Assembly (NCBI GenBank): GCA_903858655.1
Contig: CAIOJS010000490.1
Location: 1-35,042 of the forward strand
Direction of reading: 5' to 3'
DNA: 35,042 bases
Source: an uncultured bacterium
GTDB taxonomy: Bacteria > Bacteroidota > Bacteroidia > Bacteroidales > CAIWKO01
Both the position numbers and the translations under genes were made by a program. Below the pieces are notes generated by a model that worked only from the letters and a program-made list of their open reading frames with translations, did not search any database and was not told where the DNA came from. Each line of letters starts with the position of its first letter. Position 1 is the stretch's first letter. Below are positions 24,857 to 32,810 of the stretch, piece by piece.

Positions 24857-26299
24857 CTACAAACTTCCCGTACTCGGCATTTCGTTTATAGGTTGGCTCG
24901 AAGGATAAACTTTTGTAGGCTGTTGTTTGTTCGACTGCTTAGCCGGTTTTGTTCTCGTAGGTGGCTGTTTGTTCTGTTGTTGTGTAGGTTGCGTCTTAGT
25001 GGGTTGTTGCGTAGGTTGTTGTTGTGTAGGTTGCGTCTTAGTGGGTTGTTGCGTAGGTTGTTGTTGTGTTGGTTGCGTTTGCGTGGGTTGTTGCGTAGGT
25101 TGTTGTTGTGTCGGTTGCGTTTGCGTTGGCTGTTGCGTAGGTTGTTGTTGTGTTGGTTGCGTCCTATTGGGTTGTTGTTTGTTCTGTTGTTTTATAGGTT
25201 GTGTCTTTGTAGGTTGTTGTTTCGTTTGTTGCTTAGCAGGTTGCGTCTTTGTAGGTTGTTGTTGGTTCTGTTGCTTCACAGGTTGTGTCTTTGTAGGTTG
25301 TTGTTGGTTCTGTTGCTTCACAGGTTGCGTCTTAGTGGGTTGTTGTTTATTCTGTTGTTGCGTAGGTTGTGTCTTTGTAGGTTGTTGCTTGTTCTGTTGT
25401 TGCGTAGGTTGTGTCTTAGTTGGTTGTTGACTGTTTGTATTTTGTACCTTTTGTATCTTTGTAGGTTGTGTCTTCGTCTGCTGTGTGTTTCCCTTAGTGG
25501 GAGTAGCATTCACGCGTTGCGCAGCGGGCTTCACATTAGTCATATTGTCAACAACATACGGCACAGGTTTTTGTTTATCATTGGCTGCCTTTGTCACTTG
25601 CGGACGATAGATAAGCATCTGATTTTTATTCACACTCTGTCCGGGCTTGCTGCTATTTGTCATTTTGATTGGCGTGATGCTTCGGTTCGAACGTTTCTCC
25701 ACCTCAGCCCGATTCGGACCCATATTATACGAGGTGTTAGTGGTATTATTCACCCGCACATTATTGATAACGGTCGAGTTGTTATACACGGTGATATTGG
25801 TCGAATTGTCAACATAATAGTTATTTATCGTAGTACTTCCGAAATTATTGGCGCCTACGAAGGTCCACTGATTATATGGCGAATCATAGTTGTTGCCCGG
25901 ACCCATAGGCGACCATCCGTAAAAACCATCCGATTGACGCCAGTTAACCCACCCGGGACCCCATTGATAGTCGGGAACCCATATCGGTCCATACATAGCA
26001 TCGGTGTACCATCTGCCGTAGTGAAACGGAGCCCATCCCCATGCATAATACGATATCCACGTCCAACCTTCGTCTGTATATGCCCAATATCCATTGGTGG
26101 CGTAGGGCGTGAAGCCTGATGAAACTTCAGGAATCCATACATAGCCATAGTCGGGACTTTCCACCCAACTGCCATAGGGACTTAAATCGTCGTAGAAAAC
26201 CTGAAAACTTACCGAAACGCCTTGTGATGTCGCTTTCGATGGGGTGATGCAAGCGCCTATAAAGAGCACGAACAAGAGAGCAATGATTTTGTTTTTCAT
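24857..26299 (-). CDS. YXWGXW/DUF6600-type envelope protein with repeat tail
   Basis: The 480-residue protein begins with an export signal; the lipobox-like IGAC ends at C17, though cleavage after SKA is also possible. Residues about 35-160 are aromatic-rich, with YGSWVESPDYGYVWIPEV, GYWAYTDEGWTWISYYAWGWAPFHYGRWY and GPIWVPDYQWGPGWVNWRQ, the pattern of YXWGXW/DUF6600 proteins. Asn/Thr-rich text follows (165-260), then thirteen 14-residue repeats (279-460), and a unique end, PTKVYPSSQPINEMPSTGSL. It is probably a cell-envelope protein with an extended Gln/Pro/Thr tail. It stands alone behind dual-site promoter D, with its own terminator. Confidence 0.85.
   Translation of the reverse strand: MKNKIIALLFVLFIGACITPSKATSQGVSVSFQVFYDDLSPYGSWVESPDYGYVWIPEVSSGFTPYATNGYWAYTDEGWTWISYYAWGWAPFHYGRWYTDAMYGPIWVPDYQWGPGWVNWRQSDGFYGWSPMGPGNNYDSPYNQWTFVGANNFGSTTINNYYVDNSTNITVYNNSTVINNVRVNNTTNTSYNMGPNRAEVEKRSNRSITPIKMTNSSKPGQSVNKNQMLIYRPQVTKAANDKQKPVPYVVDNMTNVKPAAQRVNATPTKGNTQQTKTQPTKIQKVQNTNSQQPTKTQPTQQQNKQQPTKTQPTQQQNKQQPTKTQPVKQQNQQQPTKTQPVKQQNQQQPTKTQPAKQQTKQQPTKTQPIKQQNKQQPNRTQPTQQQPTQQPTQTQPTQQQPTQQPTQTQPTQQQPTQQPTKTQPTQQQPTQQPTKTQPTQQQNKQPPTRTKPAKQSNKQQPTKVYPSSQPINEMPSTGSL
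24920..25465 (-). repeat. 42-bp coding repeat (14-residue PTKTQPxxQQnKQQ units)
   Basis: Thirteen consecutive 42-bp units encode residues 279-460, each starting PTKTQP or PTQTQP (outer units diverged). Within several units a 21-bp (7-residue) sub-period is visible. The low-complexity DNA also opens long spurious frames on the plus strand. Confidence 0.85.
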
Positions 26300-26338
26300 A
26301 TTATTTTATATTTTATTGGTGATGAATTTATCACAATG

Positions 26339-26403
26339 CAAAAGTACGATGAACTGATGGCGTAGGTGTTATATAATTTTGTTTAAAACTTACATGATTC
26401 ACA
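26339..26403 (-). promoter_or_regulatory. Dual-site stress promoter D
   Basis: On the minus strand, half-site 1 is TGTGAATCATGTAAGTT (26403-26387) and half-site 2 is CAAAATTATATAAC. Cores start 21 bp apart. The -7 box TACTTTTG (26339-26346) starts 32 bp after the second core. ATG 26299 lies 39 bases downstream. Confidence 0.82.
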
Positions 26404-26465
26404 CATTGTTAGGGAGCTTTTTGATTATAGAATCCATCAGCCAAGCCTCTCATCGCATGAAGTTT

Positions 26466-26729
26466 TTATTTATGATGTCCTCTATGTTGTCCATTATCAT
26501 GATGCTCCCCATGATTATCCTGACCGGAATTGCCGCGTTGTTCGTAGGTTCCCCCATGTCTAACCTGCATAGGGCGTGGAAAAGGTGCGAAGCACGACGA
26601 CAAAAAGCCGACAACGCAGCATAGTAAAACAAAAATTAGTAATAGTAGTCCCTTGCGACGTCTGCTGATTTTAAAATGCGATGTACTAGGATGTTCGACG
26701 GTATGTCCGATAGTCAATTTTGATTTCAT
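26466..26729 (-). CDS. Small His-rich lipoprotein-like peptide
   Basis: The 87-residue protein has a basic head ending ISRRRKG, a hydrophobic stretch (about 28-43) and a lipobox-like LSSC at 43-46. It therefore looks like a lipoprotein with a long n-region or a single-pass membrane protein. The outer part is His/Gly-rich (HGGTYEQRGNSGQDNHGEHH and GQHRGHHK), a composition that often binds metal ions. I do not recognise a family. It is supported as a gene by the dual-site promoter at 26771-26835. Confidence 0.65.
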   Translation of the reverse strand: MKSKLTIGHTVEHPSTSHFKISRRRKGLLLLIFVLLCCVVGFLSSCFAPFPRPMQVRHGGTYEQRGNSGQDNHGEHHDNGQHRGHHK

Positions 26730-26770
26730 GGTGATGATTGTTTAAATAGTTACTTCGAAATTTATAAATG

Positions 26771-26835
26771 CAAAGGTCGTTCGAATCCATCATCAAAGTG
26801 TTACACAATTCCACATATAACTTACATGATTAACA
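26771..26835 (-). promoter_or_regulatory. Dual-site stress promoter E
   Basis: On the minus strand, half-site 1 is TGTTAATCATGTAAGTT (26835-26819) and half-site 2 is GTGGAATTGTGTAAC. Cores start 21 bp apart, and the second starts 32 bp before GACCTTTG (26771-26778), a -7 box with G in place of the first T. It lies 2 bases after the stop codon of the MlaD gene. Confidence 0.78.
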
Positions 26836-26837
26836 CG

Positions 26838-27584
26838 TTATTTTTTTGCTTTATCCAAAGCCTTCTGCTTGGCTTTGCGTGCCTTTTCTTCGTCATCTTT
26901 CAGTTGCTGTGCGGCTTCCGCTTTCCGTCTGAAATAACCCCTCAGCAAGAAGTTCTCCTTGGCAGCATTCATGTTCTCATCCAAGCCTTTGCTGCTGCTT
27001 TTGATATTCTTCATGGTTTCACTAAAGTCGTCGCCTATCATCGTATCCTGAATCAAACGCCCCAAAGTGCCGCGCCCGCTATTTATCTTAATCATGATCT
27101 CTGCCAATTGGTCCGACACCACTTCCGCATTACTTGCCGTTATCTTCAAACTTGCTATGATGGCATCCGTCTCAACAGGTTCGCGCGAGGCGATGGCATC
27201 GCCGTCCTTCACAGCAGGCACCTCACTGCTGCGTTGCGAAATCGTCAGTATCTTGTCGCCGATAATCCCTGCCGAGCCGATGCTTGCCGAACAATCTTTT
27301 TTGATAAAACGTTGAATACTTTTGCGCAGTATCATGTCCACCATCACCGTCGAATCGTCTATAATGTCAATGGCATCCACAGTTCCTACGTTGATGCCCG
27401 CGAAGCGGATATTGCTGCCAACTTCCAGTCCGCTCACATTCGTGAAGCTCGTTGTCAACCGAAAAACAGGATTGAACAAATTCTTTTGCTTGCCAAGGAT
27501 AAAGATAGTCAGCACAAACAATAAGATGCCGATGACGATGAATATCCCTAAACGTAATTTGAACTTTGTTGTACTCGTATCCAT
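26838..27584 (-). CDS. mlaD: MlaD family (MCE domain) lipid transport protein
   Basis: The 248-residue protein has one N-terminal membrane anchor (about residues 10-30), one MCE domain (about 38-115, with LTTSFTNVSGLEVGSNIRFAGINVGTVDAIDI and GSAGIIGDKILTIS), and a long helical tail that turns strongly charged (DDEEKARKAKQKALDKAKK). MCE proteins form hexameric rings that carry lipids between the membranes. The permease and ATPase genes are just upstream (MlaF gap 105 bases). The basic coiled tail suggests an extended stalk or a contact with a partner not in the window. Confidence 0.9.
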   Translation of the reverse strand: MDTSTTKFKLRLGIFIVIGILLFVLTIFILGKQKNLFNPVFRLTTSFTNVSGLEVGSNIRFAGINVGTVDAIDIIDDSTVMVDMILRKSIQRFIKKDCSASIGSAGIIGDKILTISQRSSEVPAVKDGDAIASREPVETDAIIASLKITASNAEVVSDQLAEIMIKINSGRGTLGRLIQDTMIGDDFSETMKNIKSSSKGLDENMNAAKENFLLRGYFRRKAEAAQQLKDDEEKARKAKQKALDKAKK

Positions 27585-27689
27585 AATGAAAATTATTTAT
27601 GATATGTGATGTATAGAAAATGTTTATTTTGTGATGATTATTTAATTCCAAACGTGTAAGCTGCAACTTGCAACTTAAAACTTTCCAAC

Positions 27690-28466
27690 CTACTTGAAGA
27701 AAGACTTGATAAACATATCTTCCGATTTCTCGAAGCTCTCCAAGCTGCCCTCTTGATAAATTTGTCCTTCGTGCAACATCACCACACGATTGGCTGTGCT
27801 GCGTGCGCATGCAATATCATGGGTGATGATGATAGATGAAGTTTTATATTTTTGTTGAATATCTTTGATGAGGATGCTAATCTCATCCGATGTAATAGGG
27901 TCAAGCCCTGTGGTAGGCTCATCATAAAGCATAATCATAGGGTCGAGCACTATGGTGCGTGCCAACGAGATACGTTTGCGCATGCCGCCCGATAGTTGGG
28001 CAGGCATTTTATCTATCGCATCATACAAACCCACATTCTCCAAAGCTTCCTTCACCTTTTCATTTACCGCTGCCCGTGTCAAGTCCTTCTTGATTCTTGT
28101 CAAAGGAAACTCAAGGTTTTCTCGCACTGTCATCGAATCATACAACGCCCCACTCTGAAACAAAAAGCCTATCTTCTTGCGAATTTCCATCAATCCGTCT
28201 TGATGCAATCTATCCACATTTTCTCCCAAAATATCTATGCTGCCGCCATCGGCTTCCAACAAACGGATAATACATTTCACCAACACCGACTTCCCCGAAC
28301 CGGATTTGCCCAACACCACCAAGTTCTCTCCGTCGAACAATTGCATAGAAATCTTCTGCAACACTTTTTGTGTCCCGAATGACTTCTTCAAGTTCTTGAC
28401 ATCAATAACAAGCTTCTTTGTTTTCACATAACTTGAATCGGCTATAGCTGTTTTCGTGGTATCCAT
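27690..28466 (-). CDS. mlaF: MlaF family ABC transporter ATPase
   Basis: The 258-residue protein is the ATPase of a phospholipid transporter. The Walker A motif GKSGSGKS is at residues 53-60, the ABC signature LSGGMRKR at 158-165, and Walker B with its catalytic Glu in MIMLYDEPTTGLDP at 177-190. The switch His is in IITHD. The variant signature with MRKR is characteristic of the MlaF group. It is between the permease gene (27 bases upstream) and the MlaD gene. Confidence 0.94.
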   Translation of the reverse strand: MDTTKTAIADSSYVKTKKLVIDVKNLKKSFGTQKVLQKISMQLFDGENLVVLGKSGSGKSVLVKCIIRLLEADGGSIDILGENVDRLHQDGLMEIRKKIGFLFQSGALYDSMTVRENLEFPLTRIKKDLTRAAVNEKVKEALENVGLYDAIDKMPAQLSGGMRKRISLARTIVLDPMIMLYDEPTTGLDPITSDEISILIKDIQQKYKTSSIIITHDIACARSTANRVVMLHEGQIYQEGSLESFEKSEDMFIKSFFK

Positions 28467-28493
28467 CGTCTATATCGTTTTATGCCATGCTGT

Positions 28494-29339
28494 TTAAAGC
28501 ATGTCGGTAATCTGCACCGCCACCAAATCCACCATAATCACCAATAGCGACGCCAAAACCACTGCCGAATTCGCTGCTTTGCCCACGCTTTCTGTGCCGC
28601 GTCCTGCATTATATCCTTTGTAGCACCCCACCAAACCGATGATAGCTCCGAAGACAAACGTCTTGATAACGGCAGGCAAAAAATCCATAAAATGCACATG
28701 ACTGAGAGCTTGTCGGCAATACAAAATAAATGTAACATCCCCTTTGATATTCGCCCCTGCCCAACTGCCAATCAAACCCAACGCATCGGCATACAACACC
28801 AACAAAGGAATCATCAGCGTAGCCGCCAACACCCGTGTAACCACCAAGAAACGCATCGGATTGGTGGATGATACTTCCATGGCATCTATCTGTTCAGTAA
28901 CCTTCATCGAACCCAATTCCGCGCCCATCCCCGAACCAATTTTTCCTGCACATATCAATGCCGTGATAACGGGTCCCATCTCCCTGATAAGCGAAACGGC
29001 TACCATCCCGGGCAACATAGTTACTGCGCCAAAGTTCATCAAGGTCGGTCGCGACTGAATAGCCAAAACCAAACCAATGATGATGCCCGTTACGGATATA
29101 AGTGGCAAAGACTTATTCCCTATCTGATAACATTGCCTCAAAAATTCCTTAAACTCAAAATCACGCGAAAACGTCGCCTTAAAAGTCTGCGCCGCGAATA
29201 AAAACATGTTCGCCACTTCCTGAAAGAAACCACTTGCCTTATTGCTGATATCAAACGTTTTCTCCGTAACTTTTATCGCACGATTCTTCGCTTGCTCCAC
29301 AGAGGGCTTCAATTGGATTATCGGAATAAGTTTTTTCAT
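28494..29339 (-). CDS. mlaE: MlaE family ABC transporter permease
   Basis: The 281-residue protein is the membrane permease of the MCE lipid transporter. Typical MlaE motifs are REMGPVITALICAGKIGSGMGAELGSMKVTEQIDAMEV (residues about 127-165) and GCYKGYNAGRGTESVG near the end. Several hydrophobic segments surround them. An N-terminal helical extension of about 60 residues precedes the first segment. It starts the mlaE-mlaF-mlaD set. MlaA, MlaB and MlaC are not present here. Confidence 0.94.
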   Translation of the reverse strand: MKKLIPIIQLKPSVEQAKNRAIKVTEKTFDISNKASGFFQEVANMFLFAAQTFKATFSRDFEFKEFLRQCYQIGNKSLPLISVTGIIIGLVLAIQSRPTLMNFGAVTMLPGMVAVSLIREMGPVITALICAGKIGSGMGAELGSMKVTEQIDAMEVSSTNPMRFLVVTRVLAATLMIPLLVLYADALGLIGSWAGANIKGDVTFILYCRQALSHVHFMDFLPAVIKTFVFGAIIGLVGCYKGYNAGRGTESVGKAANSAVVLASLLVIMVDLVAVQITDML

Positions 29340-29408
29340 AAAGCACTTTGTATTTTCTAATTTTCAGAATATTTCAGGACGATGTAGCAGACAATTTTTT
29401 TATGTATA

Positions 29409-31766
29409 TCAATGTGGCGATGCCTCCATAGTCAGGCGAGCCATCAAATAACTCACCGTGGATTCCGCCCCTTGATTCAAATTCACATGGGTATCTTCCA
29501 GCCCGTCGTAGCATCCGCCCGTACAAGGATTATACACAATTTGATGCAAACGATTCTTTCCCAAAAACCAATCGAAGGCAATGTGCATTTTCTCCCGATA
29601 CCGTATATTATTAAACACATCATAGAACTTGCTCAAGGTCATTACGCTGTAAGCAACATCTATCGGCTGCTCACCGAAGTGTCCGGCTTCTTGTCCTTTC
29701 ATTAGCCATTTTTTGTTCGAGATAACTTCAATGCCGTTTTCATTAAACGTCTGCGCTAACAAGAAATCAAAAGATGCGACAGCAATATCTTTATACACCG
29801 TATTCTTAGTCACTAACCAAGTATATAACATCGCTTCGGGCAAGACGCTATTGGCATACGTCAAATAACTCTCAAACCATGCCCATTCCTTGCTAGATTC
29901 ATGGCGATACATTTGCACCAATCTATCAGCTAACTTTTGTAATAGTTTTTGATACGTATCCGACTTCAAGACACTTAAATATAAATAAATTCCCTTAATG
30001 GTGAAAGCCATTGCCCGAGTAGAATGAACTTTTTCGATATATTTCAGGGCATCGTCCATCATATATTCTGCTTCCGAAATAACACTCATGGGCAACAAGC
30101 GTATCAAAGAAATCACAAAGCCTAATGCCCAAATAGCGCGCCCATTAGCATCATCCAAATTGGTAGTGTCATTTTGCTCCGTGAAATTATAATCTTTATC
30201 CACATAGTTTAAGAAGTTGCCCGCGGGTTGCTGACAATGTTTAATAAACTTAAGATACTTCTTGATGGCAACTAAACTATCGCTTTTGCTTTCAATGCTG
30301 TTTGGCAATTTATACTGCATACACATTGCCACCAATGCCCTCGCATTATCGTCCAATGTATAACCGCTTTTTATATCCGCTTGATTTATCTTTGAAAACT
30401 GAATAATGCCCATCTCTGTAGTCATTTGCTTCAGGTGGTTCAGATTTATAATTGGCAGATTATAGTGCAATGAAATGGTTTCCTCAGAAATCTTTTCCAA
30501 CAACACGGCATGATTCACGGCTGAGTTCTCCCAAGCTGTGGCAACTATCTTTTGCAAGGTGTTTGTACTAATATGTTTCCGTAAGGAGTTATTGGTCAAC
30601 AAGCGTGTAACACTTTCCGCCAACTGCCCCGAATTCCGAAAATCGAATATAATACCGGTGTCCTCGGTCAACACTTCTTTGGCATGGGGTATAGGCGTAG
30701 AAATAATCGGACAGGCACAGCTCATCGCATACACAAAAGTACCGCTCACCGCCTGATTCGGGTCATTCGTCGTAAACAAATAAATGTCTGTAAGCTGTAA
30801 ATATTCCAACAAGTCAGGCAACGCCAAATAATGATTAATAAACCGCACATGCTCCCCTATGCCTAATGTTCTCACTTTCTCCTCTAGCATCTCACGATAA
30901 CATTCTCCTTCTCTTTTCACCACTTCGGGATGCGTCTTGCCAATGACAAGAAACACCACATCAGGATTCGTCTCAATAATACGTGGCAAAGCATCCAATG
31001 CTGTTTCTATGCTTTTGCCCGAGCTTAACAAACCAAAAGTTGAAAGCACCTTGCGACCCGTCAAGCCATATTTTTTCTTCAACACCCATTTAGCCGTATG
31101 CGGAACCAAATGCGTTCCATGAGCAATAACACTAACCTTTTGCGGCGCTATGCCATAATCTTGAAACAAAATATTTGCCGAAGTATGCGTCATAACGACG
31201 ATGGATTTGCATACAGCAGTGATATTCTTCACCTTCAACCTAAAGAGTTCGTCAGGACGAGGCAGCACCGTATGAAATACAATAACAACAGGTTTTGCCA
31301 ACTCGTACAAGAACTGTAGAAAGGCTTGCTCTTGTTTATGATAGAATCCAAACTCGTGCTGTATCACAACTATTTTTATCTTGCTATCGGCATTGATTTT
31401 TATAGCCAATTTCTTATAATCTTTAGCTACGGAAGTCTTGAGGATATATTTCACCTCTTTTGGATAAGGATACGTAATCCCATTTGACTCCAAAGCACAA
31501 ACTTTTATTGCCAACGAATTGCCAAACTTATTATGCAATGCCTTTATCAAATCCTGCGAATACGTGGCTATACCACATTCTCGTGGTGGATAGGAAGTAA
31601 CGAATAAGATTTCAGCCAAATCCCGATTGAGTGATTGTGTGTAGCTTGGCAGACTATTGGCTTGCGACACTCCTGCCTGAGTCTTGTTGTCAAGCACGAG
31701 TAATTCTCCGTTTTGATAAGGGAATGTATCTAAGGGTAGATTGTGAATGTTATTAATTTTCATCAT
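29409..31766 (-). CDS. GT4-type glycosyltransferase fused to a glycosidase-like helical barrel domain
   Basis: The 785-residue protein has two parts. Residues about 50-430 form a GT-B glycosyltransferase of the GT4 type: ILFVTSYPPRECGIATYSQDL, then VIQHEFGFYHKQEQAF, KVLSTFGLLSSGKSIETALDALP, and VSGTFVYAMSCACPIISTPIPHAKEVL. Residues about 460-785 look like an alpha/alpha barrel: YTLDDNARALVAM, NLDDANGRAIWALG, WAWFESYLTYANSVLPEAM, GEQPIDVAYSVMTLSKFYD and NLNQGAESTVSYLMA. Such barrels occur in glycoside hydrolases and epimerases. The role is probably polymer or glycoside synthesis. It follows the GH130 gene by 4 bases, so they are co-translated. Sugar specificity is not visible, but the partner suggests mannosides. 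Confidence 0.8.
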   Translation of the reverse strand: MMKINNIHNLPLDTFPYQNGELLVLDNKTQAGVSQANSLPSYTQSLNRDLAEILFVTSYPPRECGIATYSQDLIKALHNKFGNSLAIKVCALESNGITYPYPKEVKYILKTSVAKDYKKLAIKINADSKIKIVVIQHEFGFYHKQEQAFLQFLYELAKPVVIVFHTVLPRPDELFRLKVKNITAVCKSIVVMTHTSANILFQDYGIAPQKVSVIAHGTHLVPHTAKWVLKKKYGLTGRKVLSTFGLLSSGKSIETALDALPRIIETNPDVVFLVIGKTHPEVVKREGECYREMLEEKVRTLGIGEHVRFINHYLALPDLLEYLQLTDIYLFTTNDPNQAVSGTFVYAMSCACPIISTPIPHAKEVLTEDTGIIFDFRNSGQLAESVTRLLTNNSLRKHISTNTLQKIVATAWENSAVNHAVLLEKISEETISLHYNLPIINLNHLKQMTTEMGIIQFSKINQADIKSGYTLDDNARALVAMCMQYKLPNSIESKSDSLVAIKKYLKFIKHCQQPAGNFLNYVDKDYNFTEQNDTTNLDDANGRAIWALGFVISLIRLLPMSVISEAEYMMDDALKYIEKVHSTRAMAFTIKGIYLYLSVLKSDTYQKLLQKLADRLVQMYRHESSKEWAWFESYLTYANSVLPEAMLYTWLVTKNTVYKDIAVASFDFLLAQTFNENGIEVISNKKWLMKGQEAGHFGEQPIDVAYSVMTLSKFYDVFNNIRYREKMHIAFDWFLGKNRLHQIVYNPCTGGCYDGLEDTHVNLNQGAESTVSYLMARLTMEASPH

Positions 31767-31770
31767 TTTT

Positions 31771-32808
31771 TTAAGTAGTTATACAGGTTAATAATTCCGT
31801 CATTAATGCGGATATACTTAATGAGGCACAAGCAATTTGCGAGTCAGCCGCTCCATAATAAATAAATAAAGTATCGCCAAACAATGCCGTTCCCGTCGGA
31901 AAAACCACATTATTCACCTCTCCCTTTAGCTCCCATTTAAACTCAGGGGAGAACAGAGCATAAGGCAATCGTGCAAGCTCTTTCCTAGGGTCATCAATAT
32001 CGAGCAATGCTGCAGCACAAGCCGAATAGACAAGTCCTTTGTTCGTATCTTGCACTCCGTGATAAATCAAAAGCCACCCATGCTCAGTTTCTATAGGGGG
32101 ACAGCCGCCTCCAATATAATCCGATTCGTGTGCGTGTATAGGATCCAAAACGATATGCTCCTGAAAATGGAGAAAATAATCTTTCCAAAAGTCCTTAGTT
32201 AGTTCGTCAAGATTTTTTACCGAAACCAATTGAATACCGGGCCGAATCCGATGCAGAAAAACAAGATTGCCATCAATCCGTCTCGGAAAAAAAACAACAT
32301 TTTTATCCCACAGCATCATCTTCGTTTCTGGATCCTCTAGTTGATAGTAGAACTTATGATTGTGGTAATAATCCGGATTTACCTTACTTCCCGACTCAAC
32401 AATAAATGCAAACTTCTCATAAGTAAAATGAGGCACAATCAAACCCTGCTTTTTAAAATGTATCATATCTTTCGATGTGGCATACGCCCCACGGGCATTT
32501 GTCCCATCGTATGCGGTATAAGACATATAAAACAGGTCATCTATTTTAACAATGCGAGGGTCTTCAACTCCATGCGATTCATAATCAAACTCCGGAACCA
32601 TAAAAGGTTTCTCCCATCGTTCCGAAATTGACAAAGGACCATCAAATCTGCAATAGCCTATACTCGAATAATTCCCCATGCTCACTGCCCTATAAAACAT
32701 GTGGACATTATCATCTATGCGTATGATAGCAGGGTTCAATACGCCCTCGTTTTCAAATTCCAAATTGGTCTTTGACAACAACACTCCTTCTTTTTTAACT
32801 TCAATCAT
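31771..32808 (-). CDS. GH130 family beta-mannoside phosphorylase or hydrolase
   Basis: The 345-residue protein is a five-bladed propeller enzyme of family GH130, which cleaves beta-mannosides by phosphorolysis or, in some subfamilies, hydrolysis. The catalytic Asp is D83 in GVEDPRI; a conserved FYRAV is at 38-42, and YHG is in LLIYHGVQD. The Arg and His residues that bind phosphate in phosphorylases may be present (R40, FPRR, H in YHG), but a structure-based alignment is needed to tell phosphorylase from hydrolase. It lies 4 bases before the glycosyltransferase gene and 2 bases after the AI-2E permease gene, so all three form one operon. Confidence 0.88.
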   Translation of the reverse strand: MIEVKKEGVLLSKTNLEFENEGVLNPAIIRIDDNVHMFYRAVSMGNYSSIGYCRFDGPLSISERWEKPFMVPEFDYESHGVEDPRIVKIDDLFYMSYTAYDGTNARGAYATSKDMIHFKKQGLIVPHFTYEKFAFIVESGSKVNPDYYHNHKFYYQLEDPETKMMLWDKNVVFFPRRIDGNLVFLHRIRPGIQLVSVKNLDELTKDFWKDYFLHFQEHIVLDPIHAHESDYIGGGCPPIETEHGWLLIYHGVQDTNKGLVYSACAAALLDIDDPRKELARLPYALFSPEFKWELKGEVNNVVFPTGTALFGDTLFIYYGAADSQIACASLSISALMTELLTCITT

Positions 32809-32810
32809 AT

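Noticed and set aside
24794-26119. Long plus-strand frames opposite the YXWGXW gene, including a Cys/Gly/Val-rich one at 24927-25430
   Set aside because: They are the antisense translation of the Gln/Pro/Thr coding repeats. The minus-strand gene has a signal peptide, recognisable domain, promoter and terminator.
26826-27524. Plus-strand frame opposite MlaD
   Set aside because: MlaD on the minus strand has a membrane anchor, an MCE domain and the correct neighbours; the opposite frame has none.
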